Shown here one piece after another: positions 26,761 through 39,022 of a stretch of 64,000 nucleotides of DNA. The stretch spans positions 124,001 to 188,000 of the forward strand of contig NZ_JAFBED010000001.1 in assembly GCF_016908565.1 (NCBI RefSeq). Reading direction: 5' to 3'. Source of the DNA: Sutcliffiella tianshenii. Its GTDB lineage: Bacteria; Bacillota; Bacilli; Bacillales; Bacillaceae_I. The translations under genes were made by a program, and so were the position numbers. Under the pieces are notes generated by a model, which was not told the origin of the DNA, ran no database searches, and saw only the letters and a program-made list of their open reading frames with translations. How positions within the stretch are numbered: position 1 is the stretch's first letter; the number at the start of each line of letters is the position of its first letter.

Positions 26761-26967
26761 TCAAACTACGCTATTAAATTCACTCTTTCTTAAAGTAAGT
26801 GTAATTATCTTCTTTCCAAGCTTTAGTTTTTCTCTTACAAAATTCCGGTTTGCCATGAATTTATTCTGATCAGTAATATCATATTTGCAACTGGGACATT
26901 CCCAACTCCCAAATTCAAAACTGCTATAAGAGTTATGCTTGCATCTACTGCAAATTTTCATGTACAT
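26761..26967 (-). CDS. Small zinc-ribbon protein
   Basis: The 68-aa protein has two CxxC-type knuckles, CSRC (residues 5-8) and CPSC (residues 24-27), a classic zinc ribbon. A basic tail follows (REKLKLGKKIITLTLRKSEF). The start is ATG 26967, with AAGGATG twelve bases upstream; ATG 26961 is an alternative. The gene lies between sinR and eps on the eps strand, and its end comes only 22 bases before the eps -35 box. It has its own -10 box (TATAAT at 27011-27006) with the shared operator motif just upstream, suggesting the same control as eps. The role is unknown; DNA or RNA binding is plausible. Confidence 0.7.
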   Translation of the reverse strand: MYMKICSRCKHNSYSSFEFGSWECPSCKYDITDQNKFMANRNFVREKLKLGKKIITLTLRKSEFNSVV

Positions 26968-27005
26968 CGAGGGTAATCATCCTTAATTTATGAATTTTGA
27001 TAAGA

Positions 27006-27032
27006 ATTATATAACATTTCGTTCTTAATAAA
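27006..27032 (-). promoter_or_regulatory. Promoter and operator motif of the zinc-ribbon gene
   Basis: Minus-strand TATAAT lies at 27011-27006. About 17 bases upstream the -35 region is T-rich and weak (TTTTTA). TTTATTAAGAACGA (27032-27019) lies in the -35/spacer region. The weak -35 suggests low activity or need for an activator, while the operator position predicts repression by the same factor as at eps. Confidence 0.5.
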
Positions 27033-27125
27033 AAACATTGAATCTATCTATTTTTTTATTATAAAGAATCTTTTTCTTTCATTATCTTCATTTTTCGCTC
27101 GTTTTCTAATCTTTTCGTTTTTTTC

Positions 27126-27153
27126 AAAGAACAAATTGTGCTATATAATGAAC
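27126..27153 (+). promoter_or_regulatory. sinR promoter with operator-like half-sites
   Basis: TATAAT at 27144-27149 is a clear -10 box. The -35 position holds TTTTCA, a weak match. AAAGAAC (27126-27132), the exact reverse complement of the B. subtilis SinR consensus GTTCTTT, follows the -35, and TATATAATGAAC (27142-27153) repeats 12 bases of the eps operator and covers the -10. This suggests autoregulation of sinR-sinI. Confidence 0.6.
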
Positions 27154-27181
27154 TTTATACATAAAAATAAGGAGATAGATA

Positions 27182-27559
27182 ATGATAGGAGAGCGGATTA
27201 GAAAGCTAAGGAAAAGCAAGGGGTATTCGTTAAGCGAGCTTGCTGAAAAAGCTGGCGTATCAAAATCATATTTAAGTTATTTAGAACGGGATCTTCAAAC
27301 AAATCCTTCGTTGCAGTTTCTTCAAAAGATATCATTAAGTTTAGGGACAGACATAGAATATCTTCTAGACGGGGCGTCGATTGCTAAAGTAGAAAAAAAC
27401 AGAAATATTGTAGATGAGGAATGGAAAAAGTTAATCCAGAAAGCCATCCGAGAAGGTATGACAAAAGAGGACTTCGTTAAATATCGTGATTATCTCCAAT
27501 TTCAAAAATGGCAAATGTACAGTCAAAAAAGCAGTAAGGAGGAAGGCACAAGTGGCTAA
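27182..27559 (+). CDS. sinR: SinR-like biofilm master repressor
   Basis: The 125-aa protein begins IGERIRKLRKSKGYSLSELA, closely matching B. subtilis SinR. It has an XRE helix-turn-helix (about residues 17-37, with SKSYLSYLERDLQTNPS) and a C-terminal SinI-binding/dimerisation domain (VDEEWKKLIQKAIREGMTKE). SinR represses eps and matrix genes, and SinI unbinds it. AAGGAG lies upstream of the ATG. The gene is divergent from eps and lies directly beside its promoter, whereas in B. subtilis sinIR is far from eps. It is slightly longer than SinR (111 aa) through a C-terminal tail that overlaps sinI. Confidence 0.92.
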   Translation: MIGERIRKLRKSKGYSLSELAEKAGVSKSYLSYLERDLQTNPSLQFLQKISLSLGTDIEYLLDGASIAKVEKNRNIVDEEWKKLIQKAIREGMTKEDFVKYRDYLQFQKWQMYSQKSSKEEGTSG

Positions 27560-27680
27560 TGATTTAGATTCGGAATGGGTCGATTTAATACTTGAAGCTA
27601 AAGAAATAGGTTTGACGGAAGAGGAAATAAGGATTTTTTTTATGGAATCAACAATTCGTGAGGCATTAGTTAATAATTAA
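27552..27680 (+). CDS. sinI: SinI-like anti-repressor
   Basis: The 42-aa product consists almost only of the SinI domain: DLDSEWVDLILEAKEIGLTE aligns with the B. subtilis SinI helix-hook that replaces a SinR protomer. The start is GTG 27552, set by AAGGAGG with a 9-base spacer. The longer upstream frame would lie wholly inside sinR. It overlaps the sinR stop by 8 bases, so translation of the antagonist is coupled to the repressor. The order sinR-sinI is opposite to B. subtilis, where sinI has its own Spo0A-driven promoter. No separate promoter is seen here. Confidence 0.88.
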   Translation: MANDLDSEWVDLILEAKEIGLTEEEIRIFFMESTIREALVNN

Positions 27681-27708
27681 GCATCATCATTTCCTATCAT
27701 AAAATAGT

Positions 27709-27741
27709 AAAAACCACTCTTCCAATTGGGAGAGTGGTTTT
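27709..27741. terminator. Bidirectional terminator between sinI and secG
   Basis: Arms AAAACCACTCTTCC and GGGAGAGTGGTTTT pair around an AATT loop, with T-rich flanks on both strands. It would stop sinR-sinI transcripts from the left and secG transcripts from the right. Confidence 0.85.
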
Positions 27742-27746
27742 ATTTA

Positions 27747-27977
27747 TTAAGCAAAATAAGCAATTGTCAGTGTTAGGATGAAGAATAACACGGAAAGAAC
27801 AACTGTCGTACGGTGTAGGATAAGGTCTAGACCGCGCGCTTTTTGTTTTCCGAAAAGTGTTTCTGCTCCTCCGGAGATCGCTCCGGAAAGGCCGGCACTT
27901 TTACCGGATTGAAGTAAAACTACTGCGATAAGTCCTAGTGCTACAATAATAAGTAAGATAGTTAATAAGATCGTCAT
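27747..27977 (-). CDS. secG: Preprotein translocase subunit SecG
   Basis: The 76-aa protein has two membrane segments (residues 2-21 and 53-74) joined by a glycine-rich cytoplasmic loop, with [20 protein letters not shown], the SecG signature. SecG assists SecA-driven export through SecYEG. The ATG at 27977 is fixed by AGGAGGTG upstream. In B. subtilis secG is followed by yvaK, rnr and smpB. Here a convergent terminator and the sinI/eps region follow instead, so the eps block sits at this chromosomal junction. Confidence 0.93.
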   Translation of the reverse strand: MTILLTILLIIVALGLIAVVLLQSGKSAGLSGAISGGAETLFGKQKARGLDLILHRTTVVLSVLFFILTLTIAYFA

Positions 27978-28114
27978 GTAAACTACACCTCCTGCAACGC
28001 ACATATAACATTACATTAAATGTACCATATATTGTGAAGGGGGACAAGTGTACTATTTGTATAAATTAAACTATACACAAATCAATTGATATTCCGGAAA
28101 CTAAATAACTTACA

Positions 28115-29182
28115 TTAACATACATTGGATAGTAATTTCATTATTATTTTCCGTGGCTTTTGCTTCTTATAATCTTTTTCACCGAGTTTATATAAAAATT
28201 CAAGATTTTGTTTTTCAATAGCATTTAGATAGTCATTTGGAAAATATTTTCTACATCCCTCATTTTTTAAACACTCTCTTATACTTTTGTTTTTCACAAA
28301 CTCATTAATTTTTTCGTAAATATCACTTTCACTTAAATTACTAAAAAATAAGTTCATTAAACAGGTTCTTAATGTATTTAATAGCATTATACTTACTCCA
28401 TTATACCTTTTCTGTTTACTATCCAAAAAATAGTCTTCAATTACTTCTTTTTGTATTTGATATCCATTGATTGCATCATTAAATAGATACGACATATATT
28501 TACTTGAAGTACCACCAAACCTATAATAATACAATGGTCTATTAATAACTTTTACTCTATTTGATTTTAAAAGCATTTCCAAATTGTAATACAAGTCTTC
28601 ACCAAAGAAATGTATTCTGTTAAGATACTTGCCGCTTGTAATTAATAATTCCTTCTTGTACAACTTTGCACATAAATTAGACGGAAAGGGATGCCCATGT
28701 AAATATGCTACTACTAATTCATTGTTAATATCAATTTTTTCATATACTCTGTTTTTTCTAAAATAAATACTCTCATTTTTATGCTTAATTATTGCACTAT
28801 TTCCTATTACTTTATACATATCACATACTGCAATATCACTATTACTTTGAACGATTGCATTAAGTAATGTTTCCACAGTCTCTACATGAATCCAATCATC
28901 CGCGTCAACAAACATAATATAAGGAGAGTTAGAAACCTCTAAACCTTTTCTTCTTGTAGCTATACAGCCTTCATTATTCTTATTAATTAATTTTACTCTT
29001 TTGTCTATCTTAGTGAATTTTTCACAAATGTCTAAGCTATTATCAGTTGACCCGTCATTCACTAAAACTACTTCAATTTCTTTGTAGGTTTGCTTAAGAA
29101 TTGAGTTAATGCATTTCTTTAGATATTTTCCTGCATTATATATGGGTACTATTACGCTAACAGTATTCATTTGCACCTCCAA
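28115..29182 (-). CDS. Isolated GT2-family glycosyltransferase
   Basis: The 355-aa GT-A enzyme carries VSVIVPIYNAGKYLKKCINS at the N-terminus, LVNDGSTDNS near residue 38 and MFVDADDWIHVET near residue 92. The C-terminal half is basic and helical. GGAGGTG lies 5 bases before the ATG. It stands alone between secG and eno, is markedly AT-richer than both, and looks inserted. Its promoter carries a perfect palindrome of SinR type, so it probably belongs to the matrix regulon and acts on the same polysaccharide. The donor is unknown. Confidence 0.85.
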   Translation of the reverse strand: MEVQMNTVSVIVPIYNAGKYLKKCINSILKQTYKEIEVVLVNDGSTDNSLDICEKFTKIDKRVKLINKNNEGCIATRRKGLEVSNSPYIMFVDADDWIHVETVETLLNAIVQSNSDIAVCDMYKVIGNSAIIKHKNESIYFRKNRVYEKIDINNELVVAYLHGHPFPSNLCAKLYKKELLITSGKYLNRIHFFGEDLYYNLEMLLKSNRVKVINRPLYYYRFGGTSSKYMSYLFNDAINGYQIQKEVIEDYFLDSKQKRYNGVSIMLLNTLRTCLMNLFFSNLSESDIYEKINEFVKNKSIRECLKNEGCRKYFPNDYLNAIEKQNLEFLYKLGEKDYKKQKPRKIIMKLLSNVC

Positions 29183-29210
29183 GATTTCTAATAATTTTTG
29201 TTTTAATATA

Positions 29211-29240
29211 ACAATACCACGTTCTTTATAAAGAACGCAA
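29211..29240 (-). promoter_or_regulatory. Promoter with perfect SinR-type palindrome before the GT2 gene
   Basis: GTTCTTTATAAAGAAC at 29221-29236 is a perfect 16-base inverted repeat, and each half contains GTTCTTT, the exact B. subtilis SinR consensus. Candidate boxes are TTGCGT (29240-29235) and TATTGT (29216-29211), 18 bases apart, so the palindrome occupies the spacer as at eps. The match is strong for the operator and moderate for the promoter boxes. Confidence 0.7.
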
Positions 29241-29381
29241 CGTTTTTCACAAAAATAGAAACCAACTCTAGTGCGGGCCTGATCCTTGCGGTCGTGCGTT
29301 GTTTATTATGCATTGTAAGTGCAATGCTAGTGGTACCTATAAAGATTCTGTGGATGGTCTGGCTCCTTTACGGTGAAGAAT

Positions 29382-29419
29382 AACAAAAAATACCCCGGCC
29401 TCGGCCGGGGTATTTTTTG

Positions 29420-29421
<2 letters not shown>
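29382..29421 (-). terminator. Terminator of the eno operon
   Basis: A GC-rich stem (TACCCCGGCC paired with GGCCGGGGTA) flanked by A6 and T6 runs lies directly after the eno stop. The symmetrical flanks would also serve plus-strand transcripts. Confidence 0.92.
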
Positions 29422-30730
<1,309 letters not shown>

Positions 30731-30740
30731 TTAGTTGAAT

Positions 30741-33069
<2,329 letters not shown>

Positions 33070-34254
33070 TTACTTATCGTTCAGTGCCACTACTCCAGGA
33101 AGCTCTTTGCCTTCCATGAACTCAAGGGAAGCACCGCCACCTGTCGAGATATGGCTCATCTTGTCTGCCAGGTTAAATTTTTCAACCGCAGCCGCAGAGT
33201 CTCCCCCACCGATGACAGAGTATGTATCCTTTGCTTCTGCCAAGGCTTCACCTACTGCTTTTGTTCCGCCGGCAAATGCATCAAGTTCAAATACTCCCAT
33301 TGGTCCATTCCAGATGACAAGCTTGGAATTCTTGATCACATCCGCGTAGATTTCACGGGATTTAGGTCCGCAATCAAGTCCTTCCCAGTCGCTAGGGATT
33401 TCTTCAATAGGAACTATTTTCGTGTTTGCATCGTTGGAAAAATCGTCTGCAACGACAACATCGACAGGCATGTACATGTTTACGCCTTTTTCCTTTGCTT
33501 TGTCCATGAAGGATTTCGCAAGGTCGATTTTATCTTCTTCAAGCAGTGACTTTCCTACATCATAGCCTTTAGCTTTGATGAACGTGTAAGCCAGTCCACC
33601 ACCGATGATCAGATTGTCCACTTTATTGAGCAGGTTCTCGATCACACCGATTTTATCTTTAACCTTTGCTCCACCGATGATCGCCGTGAATGGGCGTTCC
33701 GGGTTAGAAAGGGCTTTTCCTAGTACTTCCAATTCTTTTTCCATCAAGAGGCCTGCTACTGCCGGTAAGTGCTGAGCAATTCCTTCTGTGGAAGCATGTG
33801 CACGGTGAGCTGCGCCGAATGCGTCGTTTACGTAAACATCAGCAAGTGCTGCAAACTCTTTTGCAAGTTCTGGATCATTTTTCTCTTCACCAGGATAGAA
33901 ACGTACGTTTTCCAAAAGAAGAACGTCTCCCTCGCTCATTTCGCTTACCATGTTCTTCACAGAATCGCCGTAAGCTTCATCCGCTTTTTTCACATCTTTA
34001 CCAAGAAGCTCCTGTAGACGGGCTGCTACCGCGTTTAAGCGAAGCTCTTCCACTACTTGCCCTTTTGGACGGCCCAAGTGGCTCGCAAGCAACACTTTCG
34101 CTCCTCCATCAACCAAATGCTTGATTGTCGGCAATGCTGCACGGATACGAGTCTCGTCTGTTACTTGTCCGTCCTTCATCGGTACGTTAAAGTCCACACG
34201 GCAAAATACGCGCTTGCCTTTTACGTCGATGTCACGAATACTTTTCTTGTTCAT
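33070..34254 (-). CDS. pgk: Phosphoglycerate kinase
   Basis: The 394-aa two-domain kinase makes ATP from 1,3-bisphosphoglycerate. It has [19 protein letters not shown] at the N-terminus, the basic-patch segment SHLGRPKG, the hinge helix and the nucleotide-binding [12 protein letters not shown] and [15 protein letters not shown] start it at ATG 34254, where GGGAGG lies at good distance; the frame two codons longer begins with TTG. It is the first gene of the second glycolytic transcript, separated from gapA by about 290 bases with inverted repeats. Confidence 0.96.
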   Translation of the reverse strand: MNKKSIRDIDVKGKRVFCRVDFNVPMKDGQVTDETRIRAALPTIKHLVDGGAKVLLASHLGRPKGQVVEELRLNAVAARLQELLGKDVKKADEAYGDSVKNMVSEMSEGDVLLLENVRFYPGEEKNDPELAKEFAALADVYVNDAFGAAHRAHASTEGIAQHLPAVAGLLMEKELEVLGKALSNPERPFTAIIGGAKVKDKIGVIENLLNKVDNLIIGGGLAYTFIKAKGYDVGKSLLEEDKIDLAKSFMDKAKEKGVNMYMPVDVVVADDFSNDANTKIVPIEEIPSDWEGLDCGPKSREIYADVIKNSKLVIWNGPMGVFELDAFAGGTKAVGEALAEAKDTYSVIGGGDSAAAVEKFNLADKMSHISTGGGASLEFMEGKELPGVVALNDK

Positions 34255-34302
34255 CTTCAAACGGCCTCCCTTGAAAGGAATTTATTTGCTTCATTTTGAA
34301 CA

Positions 34303-34341
34303 TGAGAAAAGAGGGAGGGGTGTGTTCCCCATTCCCCCTCT
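34303..34341 (-). terminator. Possible terminator after gapA, close to the pgk start
   Basis: On the minus strand AGAGGGGG pairs with CCCCTCCCTCT and is followed by TTTTCTC. The U-run is imperfect. It might end cggR-gapA messages or act as a processing hairpin in a longer glycolytic transcript that continues into pgk. Confidence 0.4.
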
Positions 34342-34418
34342 ACTTCACATTTCTTATTATAGAATGCTTTCGCGGTTTATTCCAAATATTATCTAGCGGA
34401 AGTTTAAATCCTGCGGGT

Positions 34419-34524
34419 AAAATGGCTTCGAATTTCTTCGTCAGCTCGTCTCTCCGCTCCTCACGTATGTAAAAATACGCTGTGGTGCTCGAGCCTTCGC
34501 TTCCTCGAACTTCTTTGCCATTTT
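34419..34524. repeat. Long imperfect palindrome between gapA and pgk
   Basis: Outer arms AAAATGGC (34419-34426) and GCCATTTT (34517-34524) and inner arms CGTAT/ATACG (34464-34479) define a roughly 106-base imperfect palindrome, with patchy complementarity between (GCTC with GAGC). No open frame or promoter is visible. It probably forms a long RNA stem in read-through transcripts, or is a small dispersed repeat. Confidence 0.6.
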
Positions 34525-34549
34525 CGTCCTCGGATTTTAACTACAAAAA

Positions 34550-35578
<1,029 letters not shown>

Positions 35579-35597
35579 CTAAGAAATTTTTTGTGGT

Positions 35598-35745
35598 CCC
35601 GTTTAACACCGCAGTTGATTTCCGCACTAGGCTGCGCTTTCCGCGGGGCGATTGTGGAGCCTCCTCGGCTCCGCCTGTGGGGTCTCCACTAATCGCTTTC
35701 TCCCGCAGGAGTCTTCGCCTATTGCTCCAATCACCTGCTAGTTTA
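35598..35745. repeat. Dispersed palindromic element, copy 1
   Basis: About 145 bases in the cggR-gapA gap are nearly identical, in inverted orientation, to 62745-62890. Shared blocks include GTTGATTTCCGCACTAGGCT, GGAGCCTCCTCGG, CCTGTGGGGTCTCCACTAA and AGGAGTCTTCGCCTATTGCT. The centre is itself palindromic. It has no coding capacity and looks like a small mobile or REP-like element. It may affect mRNA processing between cggR and gapA. Confidence 0.8.
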
Positions 35746-35791
35746 TATAAAAACATACTGTGTTTTCACAGAACCTTATTATTAAGGGTTG

Positions 35792-36811
35792 TTACTCCCT
35801 AATTAACTCTTTTGCCGCTCCTTCATCCGTGATGAGGATGGTATGGGGAGCTTTTTTTAAATATGCACGGATCGCCTTTGCTTTCGATGCGCCACCCGCT
35901 ACTGCAATCACACATTCTATCTTTTCCAAATCTGCCAACTGCATTCCTACGGTTTGAACTTTATGCACTACCTCGCCGGCTTCGTTAAAATAGTAGCCAA
36001 AAGCTTCTGCGACTGCATGTGCCTGTTCGATTTTCTGCATATTTTCAGGTGCTGTTTTACGGCGTTGTGCCATTGTTTTAGCGTCTCCAATTCCATGAAT
36101 AACCATACTAGAATTTTTGATCAACCCGATCACTTCTTTAATGGATGGTTCCTCTATCATGGACTGGTACGACTCGTGACTGAGCGAATCAGGGATGTGG
36201 AGCAATCGGTAATTGCCCATCGCCTTTTCTGCCATCGTCGCACAAATGGTATTTGCCTGGTTCTGCACCTTTTCGCCAAGGCCGCCACGTGCAGGGACAA
36301 ACAGCAATTCACGGTTTTTCGTGTCCGGCTTCATCATCTCGGCAACGGAGGAAATGGTTGTTCCACCAGCCACTGCGATGATATTTTCGTCATGGAATCT
36401 TTTGCGCATCGTGTTCACGCATGCCCGACCCATCTCTTTTTTAACCCAAGGGGATTGGTCACTGTCTCCCGGAACGACGACTACCTTTGAAATACCTAAC
36501 TTTTCTTCTATTCCCGCTTCAAGTACCTTTAAACCGGAAACCTCTTTCATGATTTCCTCCAGGCTCTTTAAAAGAACGGTACCCTCTTGTGTCAGTGTCA
36601 TGCCGGCAACACTCACATGAATCAGGTTTTGCGCTTTAAGGAAGTCGACTTCACTTCTCAGCACACGCTCACTCAAGCCAAGACTGCCTGACAAGCTTCT
36701 TCTTCCGATCGGCTGCATCAACCTTATGTAACGCAGGATTTCGTATCGTTTCTGCATAATGGAAAGAAGATCAGGCAACAATTTCTTTTGTACTTCAATA
36801 ATCTGTTTCAT
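35792..36811 (-). CDS. cggR: Central glycolytic genes regulator CggR
   Basis: The 339-aa SorC/DeoR-type repressor has an N-terminal winged helix (LMQPIGRRSLSGSLGLSERV, near residues 31-50) and a C-terminal sugar-phosphate-binding domain (AGGTTISSVAEMM and VIAVAGGASKAKAIRAYL). The family senses fructose 1,6-bisphosphate and represses its own operon. A perfect two-site CggR operator lies 39 bases upstream of the start. Gene order cggR-gapA-pgk-tpiA-gpmI-eno is the B. subtilis order. Confidence 0.95.
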   Translation of the reverse strand: MKQIIEVQKKLLPDLLSIMQKRYEILRYIRLMQPIGRRSLSGSLGLSERVLRSEVDFLKAQNLIHVSVAGMTLTQEGTVLLKSLEEIMKEVSGLKVLEAGIEEKLGISKVVVVPGDSDQSPWVKKEMGRACVNTMRKRFHDENIIAVAGGTTISSVAEMMKPDTKNRELLFVPARGGLGEKVQNQANTICATMAEKAMGNYRLLHIPDSLSHESYQSMIEEPSIKEVIGLIKNSSMVIHGIGDAKTMAQRRKTAPENMQKIEQAHAVAEAFGYYFNEAGEVVHKVQTVGMQLADLEKIECVIAVAGGASKAKAIRAYLKKAPHTILITDEGAAKELIRE

Positions 36812-36849
36812 TATAGCTTCCCCTTTAAGGTGCAGATTTTACCTTATTG

Positions 36850-36885
36850 GACATTATATGTCCCGCTATGACATATTGTGTCCCA
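36850..36885 (-). promoter_or_regulatory. CggR operator
   Basis: On the minus strand the sequence reads TGGGAC-N6-TGTC-N4-CGGGAC-N6-TGTC, matching the B. subtilis CggR operator CGGGAC-N6-TGTC-N4-CGGGAC-N6-TGTC except for the first base. TATAAT lies within the second half and may be the -10 box, so repressor and polymerase would exclude each other. Confidence 0.88.
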
Positions 36886-36894
36886 GTAGCGGTA

Positions 36895-36939
36895 AAAAAA
36901 ATCACCCTTGCTACAAGTTGATTGTAACAAAGGTGAAAC
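36895..36939 (-). terminator. Terminator of the glutaredoxin-like gene
   Basis: On the minus strand TTTCACCTTTGTTACAA pairs with TTGTAGCAAGGGTGA, with two mismatched positions, followed by eight T. It separates the rpoN/glutaredoxin transcript from the cggR promoter. Confidence 0.85.
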
Positions 36940-36956
36940 CCTTATGCAACTAGGGT

Positions 36957-37199
36957 CTATCGGATTTTTTCAAGTAAACGCTTTCTTATTTCTTCTTTGT
37001 TTATGATACCGTAACCAAGCATTTCCCCATCACATTCCACCACAGGAATCATGATTTGATATTTTTCCAGTAAGGCATCATCCTTATAGATATCCACTTC
37101 TTCTATTGTAAAGTCCATCTCGCCCTGCAGCTCCTGAAGCCTGGCTTTCGCCTTTTCGCATAGCGGACAGTCCAACTTTGTATAAAACATCAGATTCAA
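36957..37199 (-). CDS. Glutaredoxin-family thioredoxin-fold protein
   Basis: The 80-aa protein has the redox motif CPLC at residues 9-12 (YTKLDCPLCEKAKARLQEL), a cis-proline in MIPVVECDGEML and a C-terminal helix, matching the short glutaredoxin-like family PF05768. The partner and substrate are unknown. It starts 16 bases downstream of rpoN, in the same direction, and is followed by a terminator. A similar small gene lies beside sigL in related bacilli. Confidence 0.8.
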   Translation of the reverse strand: MNLMFYTKLDCPLCEKAKARLQELQGEMDFTIEEVDIYKDDALLEKYQIMIPVVECDGEMLGYGIINKEEIRKRLLEKIR

Positions 37200-37215
37200 C
37201 TCTCTTACACCCTTC

Positions 37216-38547
37216 TCAATCGTAGCGTTTTCTCATCGAGGAGCTCGGGATATTCAACAGATCCCGATATTTCGCAACCGTCCTTCTGGAGATAGCTATA
37301 CTATACTCCTTTTGCAGGAGGTTTGTCAGCTGTTGATCGGATAAAGGCTTCCGCTTATCCTCAGCTTTTACCAGTTCCTCTACAAGCTGCTGCACCTGCT
37401 TGGTTGACTTCTCTTCATCAAACTGGCCTGTCAGGCTCTGACTGAAGAAATATTTCAATTCAAACAGTCCGAACGGCGTCTGCACGTATTTTTCCTTTGT
37501 CGCCCGGCTTACCGTCGACTCATGTACGTTAAGGCGTTCCGCAATATCCTTCAGAGTCAGCGGCTTCAAGAAGGATGGCCCGTTCAGGAAAAAGGACAGC
37601 TGTGCCGAAACGATCTCTTCCATCACTTTTACAAGCGTGTACTTGCGATGCTCGATGCTTTTCACGATCCATTGGCACTGCTGGAGCTTCTCCTGAAGAT
37701 AGGCATCCACTTCACCCTGGGAGGAAAGACTTGATTTGTATTTCTCATTGATTGCAATCTGCGGCACGATCTCCTCATTCAACGAAACGACGAACTGATG
37801 ATGCAGTTGCTGAACAATCAAGTCAGGAATGATATACCGCGGCTTCTCCGTTGTCTCATATAGATTCCCCGGACGCGGGTGCAGCTTCACGATCTCATCG
37901 TGAACCTCCTGAATTTCCTTTAAACTGATATCATGCTTCTTCGCCAAGGTCTTCCACGCTTTTTCAGCAAAAAGGGTGAAGTCCTCTTCCAGGATCTTTT
38001 CTGCCAAGTGTGAACGATTCGGCAGCCTTCTCAATTGAAGCAGTAAACATTCCTTCAAATCCTTCGCCCCTACTCCTGCCGGCTCTAAGCTCTGGATTCC
38101 TGCGATGGCCTGTTCTACCTCATGGGTCGGTACCCTTAGCTGCTGTGCGATTGTTTTAGTTTCTTCCTGTAAATATCCGTTCTCATCTATATAGTCGATC
38201 ATTCGTTTAATAAGTTGCAGTGGGTTTTCCGCCAGCCCGCTATCCAATAGCTGCTGCTTCAAATGGTGATGAAGGGTTTCCCCATGCCTACTGAAGTTCT
38301 CAATCGAAAAGCCCTGTTTTGCCCCTGCTTTGCTGCGCTGTCTCAGGCGCTTGACTCGAGAAGCCGCAAACTCCCTTGGAGCCTCCAGTTCCTTCAGCTC
38401 TAAAAGGGGGTTTTCCAGAGATTGCTCTTGCAGAAAATCAAGCAGCTCATGCGAAGAATACTGCAGCAACGTAATGGCCTGCTTCAACTCCTGCGTCATC
38501 GCAAGCTTCAGTGTTTGTTCCTGATACAAACCTACAGATTGCTTCAT
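37216..38547 (-). CDS. rpoN: RNA polymerase sigma-54 factor (SigL/RpoN)
   Basis: The 443-aa factor has the glutamine/leucine-rich activator-interacting region I at the N-terminus (SVGLYQEQTLKLAMTQELKQ), a core-binding domain, a helix-turn-helix near residue 345 (LTLKDIAERLNVHESTVSRA) and the RpoN box SRRTVAKYRD near the C-terminus that reads the -24 element. The start is set at ATG 38547 by AAGGGAG upstream. Such a factor needs bEBP activators; none is encoded in the window. Targets are typically arginine, branched-chain and fructose catabolism genes in bacilli. Confidence 0.94.
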   Translation of the reverse strand: MKQSVGLYQEQTLKLAMTQELKQAITLLQYSSHELLDFLQEQSLENPLLELKELEAPREFAASRVKRLRQRSKAGAKQGFSIENFSRHGETLHHHLKQQLLDSGLAENPLQLIKRMIDYIDENGYLQEETKTIAQQLRVPTHEVEQAIAGIQSLEPAGVGAKDLKECLLLQLRRLPNRSHLAEKILEEDFTLFAEKAWKTLAKKHDISLKEIQEVHDEIVKLHPRPGNLYETTEKPRYIIPDLIVQQLHHQFVVSLNEEIVPQIAINEKYKSSLSSQGEVDAYLQEKLQQCQWIVKSIEHRKYTLVKVMEEIVSAQLSFFLNGPSFLKPLTLKDIAERLNVHESTVSRATKEKYVQTPFGLFELKYFFSQSLTGQFDEEKSTKQVQQLVEELVKAEDKRKPLSDQQLTNLLQKEYSIAISRRTVAKYRDLLNIPSSSMRKRYD

Positions 38548-38823
38548 TCCCATTCTCCCTTCTTTCCTTGCCTTCTTTTTGTCAGTCTTCAGGTGCAACC
38601 GTCCGTTGCCCCACTCTCGTTTCAGTGTGTATCAGTCAGAAAACGGACGCTGGCACCTCATTTGTAAGCGCATTCTTATTGTACATGAGAACAGACCCAA
38701 ATTGTATCGAAAAATGTTGGAAGCCCTGTATCCCCCTATAACTATACGCCCACTTCACGGCGGGAATGCAGGGAAGCGGTAAATAACATCTTATTGTAAT
38801 AAAAAAGGGGGGCATAATAGAAA

Positions 38824-38867
38824 GGGGCCTGACCCTCAGCGCTTTAAAGCGCTGAGGGTCAGGCCCC
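38824..38867. repeat. Perfect 44-bp palindrome
   Basis: Each half is 22 bases: GGGGCCTGACCCTCAGCGCT followed by TT, and its exact reverse complement without any loop. It lies in the 475-base gap between rpoN and the tRNA gene, where no other gene is seen. The core GGGGCCTGACCC recurs three times in the tandem repeats at 48.1-48.9 kb. It could act as a bidirectional terminator, but the following U-run is poor. Confidence 0.85.
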
Positions 38868-38886
38868 TGTTGTTATGTAAACAAAT

Positions 38887-38916
38887 AGAAAACCCAGTGT
38901 GCCGACACTGGGTTGA
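38887..38916 (-). terminator. Terminator of the tRNA-Arg gene
   Basis: AACCCAGTGT and ACACTGGGTT form a perfect ten-base stem with a four-base loop, followed on the minus strand by TTTCTATTTG. It lies about 110 bases downstream of the tRNA 3' end. Confidence 0.8.
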
Positions 38917-39022
38917 AAGTTAAATGTTTTTCACGGCGCTTGTCCGCTACTTGTAATATTGTAACATAGGTTTTTGCTTGATCTGAGCTGTAAGTTTTTC
39001 CAGTTAGCAGCTTATGTAAGAA

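Noticed and set aside
29261-29385. A plus-strand frame ending VPIKILWMVWLLYGEE before the eno terminator, hydrophobic and about 38 codons long
   Set aside because: No ATG, GTG or TTG with a ribosome-binding site at the 5' end. It could be a membrane microprotein but I cannot support it from sequence.
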